Shown: positions 60,827-64,000 of the stretch, one piece after another
Layout of the letters: the number at the start of each line of letters is the position of its first letter
Numbering within the stretch: position 1 is the stretch's first letter
NCBI GenBank assembly: GCA_947452455.1
Contig: CANGBX010000001.1
Coordinates: 558,001-622,000, forward strand
Direction: 5' to 3'
Length of the DNA stretch: 64,000 nt
From: Beijerinckiaceae bacterium
GTDB taxonomy: Bacteria; Pseudomonadota; Alphaproteobacteria; Rhizobiales; Beijerinckiaceae
The notes under the pieces: model-generated
What the model was told of the DNA's origin: nothing
Database searches by the model: none
The model's input: only the letters and a program-made list of their open reading frames with translations
Position numbers and translations under genes: made by a program

Positions 60827-61722
60827 TTTTGTTTCCGCACATAGGCTCGCAGAAAATCGATGAAGAGGCGCGTCTTGAGCGGAAGATAGCGGGCATGCGG
60901 GTACAGAATATAGATCGGGCGGCGTGGCGCCCCATAGTCTGGAAAAAGCTCGATCAATTTGCCGCTCTCAATTTCATCTTGAATGAAATAGGTCGGTAGA
61001 AGCGTCACACCCACACCCGCCAGTGCAGAAGCGCGTAACGCAAAGACGCTATTGGTAAGGAGCGGGCCCGCCACTTTCACATTGACCGTGTCATCTGCGC
61101 CGGAAAAACGCCAGATGCTGTCGGGCGAGATGGAACGATGGATGAGGCATGTATGCTGTTCGAGTTCTTGCGGATGTTTGGGCGTGCCATGCTCAGCGAG
61201 ATAAGCGGGGCTTGCCAGAGCGGGCCAGCGCACCTCACCCAGTTTGGTCGATATAATGCTCATATCTTCGATGGGGCGCATCCAGACCGCCAGATCATAG
61301 CCTTGGTCGATGAGTTCAAAGGGCGAGAAGCTCGTATCGGTCGTGATCAGCGACAGTTTGATTTCGGGATGTGCGAGAGAGAATTCGGCTGCCACAGGCG
61401 CCAGATGAATATTTGCGAAAGCCATCGAGGCCAGAATTTTCAATGTGCCGCGCGGTTCCTCTAACGAGCGGGCGAGCGATTGCTCGGCCTCGTCAAAAGC
61501 AGCCAGCGTTGATTGGCAGAAAGCGAGATATTCCTGCCCGCTTTCAGTGATTGATAATTGGCGCGTTGTGCGATTGATGAGCCGCACACCCAAATGATCT
61601 TCAAGCTGCTTCAAATGGCTCGAAATCAGCGCGCGCGACGTGCCCAGATCCTGCGCCGCCTTCGACAGGCTGCCCGTCTGGGCAATGCGGACGAAACTCT
61701 CGATTGCTTTCAGCCGGTCCAT
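60820..61722 (-). CDS. LysR-family transcriptional regulator
   Basis: A 300-residue LTTR. The N-terminal winged helix-turn-helix reads MDRLKAIESFVRIAQTGSLSKAAQDLGTSRALISSHLKQLE with the usual RTTRQLSITESG wing. The effector domain continues from about residue 90 (TLKILASMAFANIHL). It resembles the CrgA/AaeR-like group. The start at 61722 has AGGAAAGG 6 bases upstream; an ATG at 61791 would overlap the divergent promoter. It is cotranscribed with the multicopper-oxidase-like gene and divergent from the TauD-family gene at 61871, its likely target. Confidence 0.93.
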   Translation of the reverse strand: MDRLKAIESFVRIAQTGSLSKAAQDLGTSRALISSHLKQLEDHLGVRLINRTTRQLSITESGQEYLAFCQSTLAAFDEAEQSLARSLEEPRGTLKILASMAFANIHLAPVAAEFSLAHPEIKLSLITTDTSFSPFELIDQGYDLAVWMRPIEDMSIISTKLGEVRWPALASPAYLAEHGTPKHPQELEQHTCLIHRSISPDSIWRFSGADDTVNVKVAGPLLTNSVFALRASALAGVGVTLLPTYFIQDEIESGKLIELFPDYGAPRRPIYILYPHARYLPLKTRLFIDFLRAYVRKQKW

Positions 61723-61779
61723 GGAACGCCTTTCCTGTCCCTCATCATGGGATGGGGGACGGGGGATTGTCAAAAAATA

Positions 61780-61796
61780 CTGACCAATCATGTCAG
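61780..61796. promoter_or_regulatory. dyad in the LysR/TauD divergent promoter region
   Basis: CTGAC-CAATCAT-GTCAG, perfect 5-base arms around 7 bases, lies between the divergent LysR and TauD-family genes. LysR proteins bind such interrupted dyads (T-N11-A type); the spacing here is slightly longer. It is a candidate operator. Confidence 0.45.
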
Positions 61797-61843
61797 CAGG
61801 AAGCGTCTATGCGACTCCCCAGCGCCTGTTAACCTCTGCTTCC

Positions 61844-61861
61844 GAGGAAACGCCCAAGGAG
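61844..61861 (+). repeat. 18-bp direct repeat, copy 2
   Basis: GAGGAAACGCCCAAGGAG, identical to 59410-59427. Here its AAGGAG forms the Shine-Dalgarno of the TauD-family gene starting at 61871. Confidence 0.75.
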
Positions 61862-61870
61862 AGGACATCA

Positions 61871-62719
61871 ATGTCCCTGTCACTGTTACCGCTTTCCCCC
61901 GCCTGCGGGGTGGAAGTCCGGGGTTTGGACCTGCGCCAGCCCTTGGATGCTGCAACAGTGAATGCGGTCCGGAAAGCCTTTGACGAGAATATCGTCTTGG
62001 TCTTTCGTGAGCAGGAACTGACTGAATCAGATCAACTCCGGGCTGCCGAGATGTTCGGCAAGGTCGCCCTTCGCAAGAGACCGGTGAACGGTCCTGGGCC
62101 CGGAGGCGATTTTGATACCCCCTTCATGCTCGTCACCAACATTGTCGAGAACGGCAAATCGATCGGCGCCTTTGGCGACGGCGAAATGTGGTTCCACCAT
62201 GACACGAGTTATTATCCCGAGCCCCATCGCGCGACGCTTCTTTATGCGATGAAGCTGACCAGCTGGGGCGGCGAGACCTGCTTCTCCAATATGTACAAAG
62301 CCTATGAGATGATCCCGCGCGCCTTGCGCGACCGTCTGGAAGGCAAAAAAGTGCTGCAAATGCACGATTACAAGCGCCGCGAGCGGTTGGATCTCGACTC
62401 GGTCGATATTTCAAAAATCCGCCATCACGAGCAGCCGATTGTTGTGACCCATCCTGCGACCGGCAAGAAGGCGCTTTATGTGAGCCGCCTGATGACCGCA
62501 CGCATCGAGGGTTTCTCGCGCGCAGACAGCGATGCCATCCTCGAAGATCTGTTCGACATTTCTGAAGATCCCTCCATCGTCTACGAGCACAAGTGGGAGC
62601 TCGGCGACATGGTGATCTGGGACAATTGGTGCTCCATCCACGCGCGCAAGGATTTCCCGCGCGAGGAGCCGCGCCTGATGCGTCGCCTGACCATTGAAGG
62701 GCAGTCGATGCAGTTTTGA
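61871..62719 (+). CDS. TauD/TfdA-family Fe(II)/2-oxoglutarate dioxygenase
   Basis: A 282-residue relative of the protein at 15953. Iron ligands are the His and Asp of MWFHHDTSYYPEP and the distal His of WCSIHARKDFP; the 2-oxoglutarate-binding Arg follows in EPRLMRRLTIEG. GKKALYVSRLMTARI parallels the same region of the first paralogue. Start at 61871 with AAGGAGAGG about 7 bases upstream; the frame is open to 61790 but that extension is not conserved. It is divergent from a LysR gene, the usual layout for an inducible catabolic enzyme. Substrate unknown. Confidence 0.88.
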   Translation: MSLSLLPLSPACGVEVRGLDLRQPLDAATVNAVRKAFDENIVLVFREQELTESDQLRAAEMFGKVALRKRPVNGPGPGGDFDTPFMLVTNIVENGKSIGAFGDGEMWFHHDTSYYPEPHRATLLYAMKLTSWGGETCFSNMYKAYEMIPRALRDRLEGKKVLQMHDYKRRERLDLDSVDISKIRHHEQPIVVTHPATGKKALYVSRLMTARIEGFSRADSDAILEDLFDISEDPSIVYEHKWELGDMVIWDNWCSIHARKDFPREEPRLMRRLTIEGQSMQF

Positions 62720-62768
62720 GTTCTGTGCTGATGGATCAATCCCGGGATACATCGGGACCATCAGGACA

Positions 62769-62807
62769 AGCGCCCGGGCCGTAGGGAGGCGGTCCGGGCG
62801 CTTTTTT
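62769..62807 (+). terminator. intrinsic terminator after the second TauD-family gene
   Basis: AGCGCCCGG (62769-62777) and CCGGGCGCT (62794-62802) pair, extended by CC/GG inside, with a 10-base loop and six T's after the stem. It lies 50 bases after the stop codon. Confidence 0.92.
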
Positions 62808-62921
62808 ATTGGGGGGCGCTGATGCCGCACTTTTTTGTCGCATCTGCCCCGCTCCATTGGTATAGAGCCCCACCCGAAGCAGTGAGTGGCCGGGATCCGT
62901 CCCGAAGGGGAAGGTTTCCAA

Positions 62922-63006
62922 GCGGGCGTGGCGGAATTGGTAGACGCAGTGGATTTAGGTTCCACCGCCGAAAAGCGTGGGGGTTCGAGTCCCTCCGCCC
63001 GCACCA
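62922..63006 (+). tRNA. tRNA-Leu (anticodon TAG)
   Basis: An 85-base tRNA with acceptor stem GCGGGCG/CGCCCGC, D-arm GCGGAATTGGTAGACGC, anticodon arm GTGGA-TTTAGGT-TCCAC giving TAG, a long variable arm (class II, typical of Leu), T-arm with GGTTCGAGTCC, discriminator A and an encoded CCA end. It lies between a terminator and the trigger factor gene. Confidence 0.98.
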
Positions 63007-63096
63007 AAAACCAGGCTAACTCACGGATTTCGAACAGTTTCTCCATCGCGCGCGGGGTTCGCCCCGTTCGCCGCCGTTCTGAAGAAGGCAAAAACA

Positions 63097-64000
63097 ATGC
63101 AGGTGACTGAAACCCTGTCGCAGGGCCTGAAGCGCGAATATAAAGTGGTCTTCCCGGCCAAGGATCTCGCACAGCGCCTCGACGGCCAGCTGGCTGATAT
63201 GAAGGACAAAGTCCGCATCAACGGCTTTCGTCCGGGCAAAGTGCCCGCCGCTCACCTGAAGCGCCTCTATGGCCGCTCGGTGATGGCCGATGTGCTCCAG
63301 AACGCCATTGGCGAAGCCAATCGCAAGATTATCGAGGACAACAGCCTCAAGGTCGCGATGGAGCCCAAGATCGATTTCCCTGAAAATCAGGCGGAAGTTG
63401 AAGCAGCGCTCGAAGCCAAGGGCGATCTCGCGATTTCCGTGAAGATCGAAATCATTCCCGACTTTGATGTCGGTTCTTTCGCCGATGTCGAAATCACCCG
63501 TCCGAAGGCCGATGTGCCGGAAGAAGAAATTCAGCAGGCCATTGATCGCATGGCCTCGCAGAACCAAAGCTACACGCCGAAGGCGGAAGGTGCAGCTTCT
63601 GAAAAGTCTGACAAGCTCACCATCGATTTCGTCGGCAAGATTGGCGATGAAGTTTTTGAAGGTGGCACGGGCACTGACATTGATCTCGTTCTCGGCTCGG
63701 GCCAGTTCATCCCCGGTTTTGAAGATCAGCTGATGGGCGCCAAGGCTGGCGACCAGCGCACGGTCAATGTGAAATTCCCTGATGATTATGCATCTGCCAA
63801 GCTCGCTGGCCGCGATGCTTCTTTCGATGTGACGGTGAAAGTCGTTGCAGCGCCGGGCGAAATGAAAATCGATGACGAATTTGCCAAGCAATTCGGTTTC
63901 GATGCGCTCGACAAGTTGAAGGACGCGATCAAGTCGAACATCGAACGCGATTTCATCCGCGCATCGCGCGACAAGGTGAAGCGCTCGCTGCTTGATGCGC
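63097..64000 (+). CDS. tig: trigger factor (3' end outside window)
   Basis: Ribosome-associated chaperone and prolyl isomerase. The ATG at 63097 follows AGAAGG by about 8 bases. The ribosome-binding domain carries GFRPGKVP; the FKBP-type PPIase domain follows ([39 protein letters not shown]); the C-terminal chaperone domain begins at [13 protein letters not shown]. About 301 codons are visible and the frame is open at the window end. In many bacteria clpP-clpX-lon follow tig. Confidence 0.96.
   Translation, partial: MQVTETLSQGLKREYKVVFPAKDLAQRLDGQLADMKDKVRINGFRPGKVPAAHLKRLYGRSVMADVLQNAIGEANRKIIEDNSLKVAMEPKIDFPENQAEVEAALEAKGDLAISVKIEIIPDFDVGSFADVEITRPKADVPEEEIQQAIDRMASQNQSYTPKAEGAASEKSDKLTIDFVGKIGDEVFEGGTGTDIDLVLGSGQFIPGFEDQLMGAKAGDQRTVNVKFPDDYASAKLAGRDASFDVTVKVVAAPGEMKIDDEFAKQFGFDALDKLKDAIKSNIERDFIRASRDKVKRSLLDA

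Noticed and set aside
1-64000. Prophage, integrative element, insertion sequence or CRISPR array.
   Set aside because: No integrase, transposase, phage structural gene, att-like duplication at the tRNA-Leu gene or regularly spaced repeats were found.

Overview
The window is a 64-kb stretch of ordinary, gene-dense chromosome from an alphaproteobacterium, most probably of the order Hyphomicrobiales (Rhizobiales). The evidence is a bioBFDAZ biotin operon with the BioZ-type ketosynthase, an IalB-family protein, DUF1194 and DUF502 proteins, an MdoG/MdoH pair with a Tat-exported MdoG, and the recG-sdhE-mfd arrangement. GC content is clearly high and codon use is uniform. There is no prophage, integrase, insertion sequence, CRISPR array or rRNA operon. 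One tRNA gene (Leu, anticodon TAG) is present.

Layout. 1-5.3 kb: end of a PhoB-type response regulator, an isochorismatase-fold hydrolase, two alpha/beta hydrolases, an Sfp-type phosphopantetheinyl transferase and MsrQ. 5.4-9.5 kb: a DEAD-box helicase with a KKPFE repeat tail, a class II amidotransferase and a double-cupin protein. 9.6-15.8 kb: a tightly packed eight-gene minus-strand operon. It encodes an exported xanthine-dehydrogenase-family Mo/Fe-S enzyme (IorAB-like), a small cytochrome c, a flavocytochrome c sulfide dehydrogenase flavoprotein and SoxX-Y-Z-A. Its SoxY lacks the GGCGG arm. 16-19.2 kb: a TauD-family dioxygenase, an outer-membrane barrel protein with a structured leader, and a BMP-family (nucleoside-type) binding protein. 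19.3-24.3 kb: bioB-F-D-A-Z. 24.4-26.5 kb: malate synthase G.

26.9-36.7 kb: a probable catabolic region. A TPP-dependent enzyme is divergent from a CoxL(form II)-CoxS-CoxM Mo hydroxylase, followed by a secreted VWA protein, an NDP-forming acyl-CoA synthetase and an MFS transporter. 36.7-41.2 kb: a CBS-BON protein preceded by a perfect FNR/FixK box, then mdoGH. 41.4-45.4 kb: glmU-glmS-DUF502. 45.5-52.1 kb: hicAB, recG, sdhE and mfd. 52.2-57.7 kb: frnE-like and yejA-like genes, ialB-like, hspQ, a ParDE-type module and a malyl-CoA lyase. 57.8-64 kb: nnr (NAD(P)HX repair), a copper-ligand-less multicopper-oxidase homologue with a LysR regulator, a second TauD-family gene, tRNA-Leu and the start of trigger factor.

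The most interesting signals are: (i) the Sox-like operon fused by gene overlap to a molybdenum hydroxylase and carrying a SoxY with a non-canonical C-terminal PACVEE arm; (ii) mutually exclusive hairpins in the leader of the outer-membrane protein gene that would hide its start codon; (iii) a perfect FNR/FixK box before the CBS-BON gene; (iv) a degenerate multicopper oxidase; and (v) a family of palindromic intergenic repeats with CCGTCATTGC ends, one of which supplies the end of a coding sequence.
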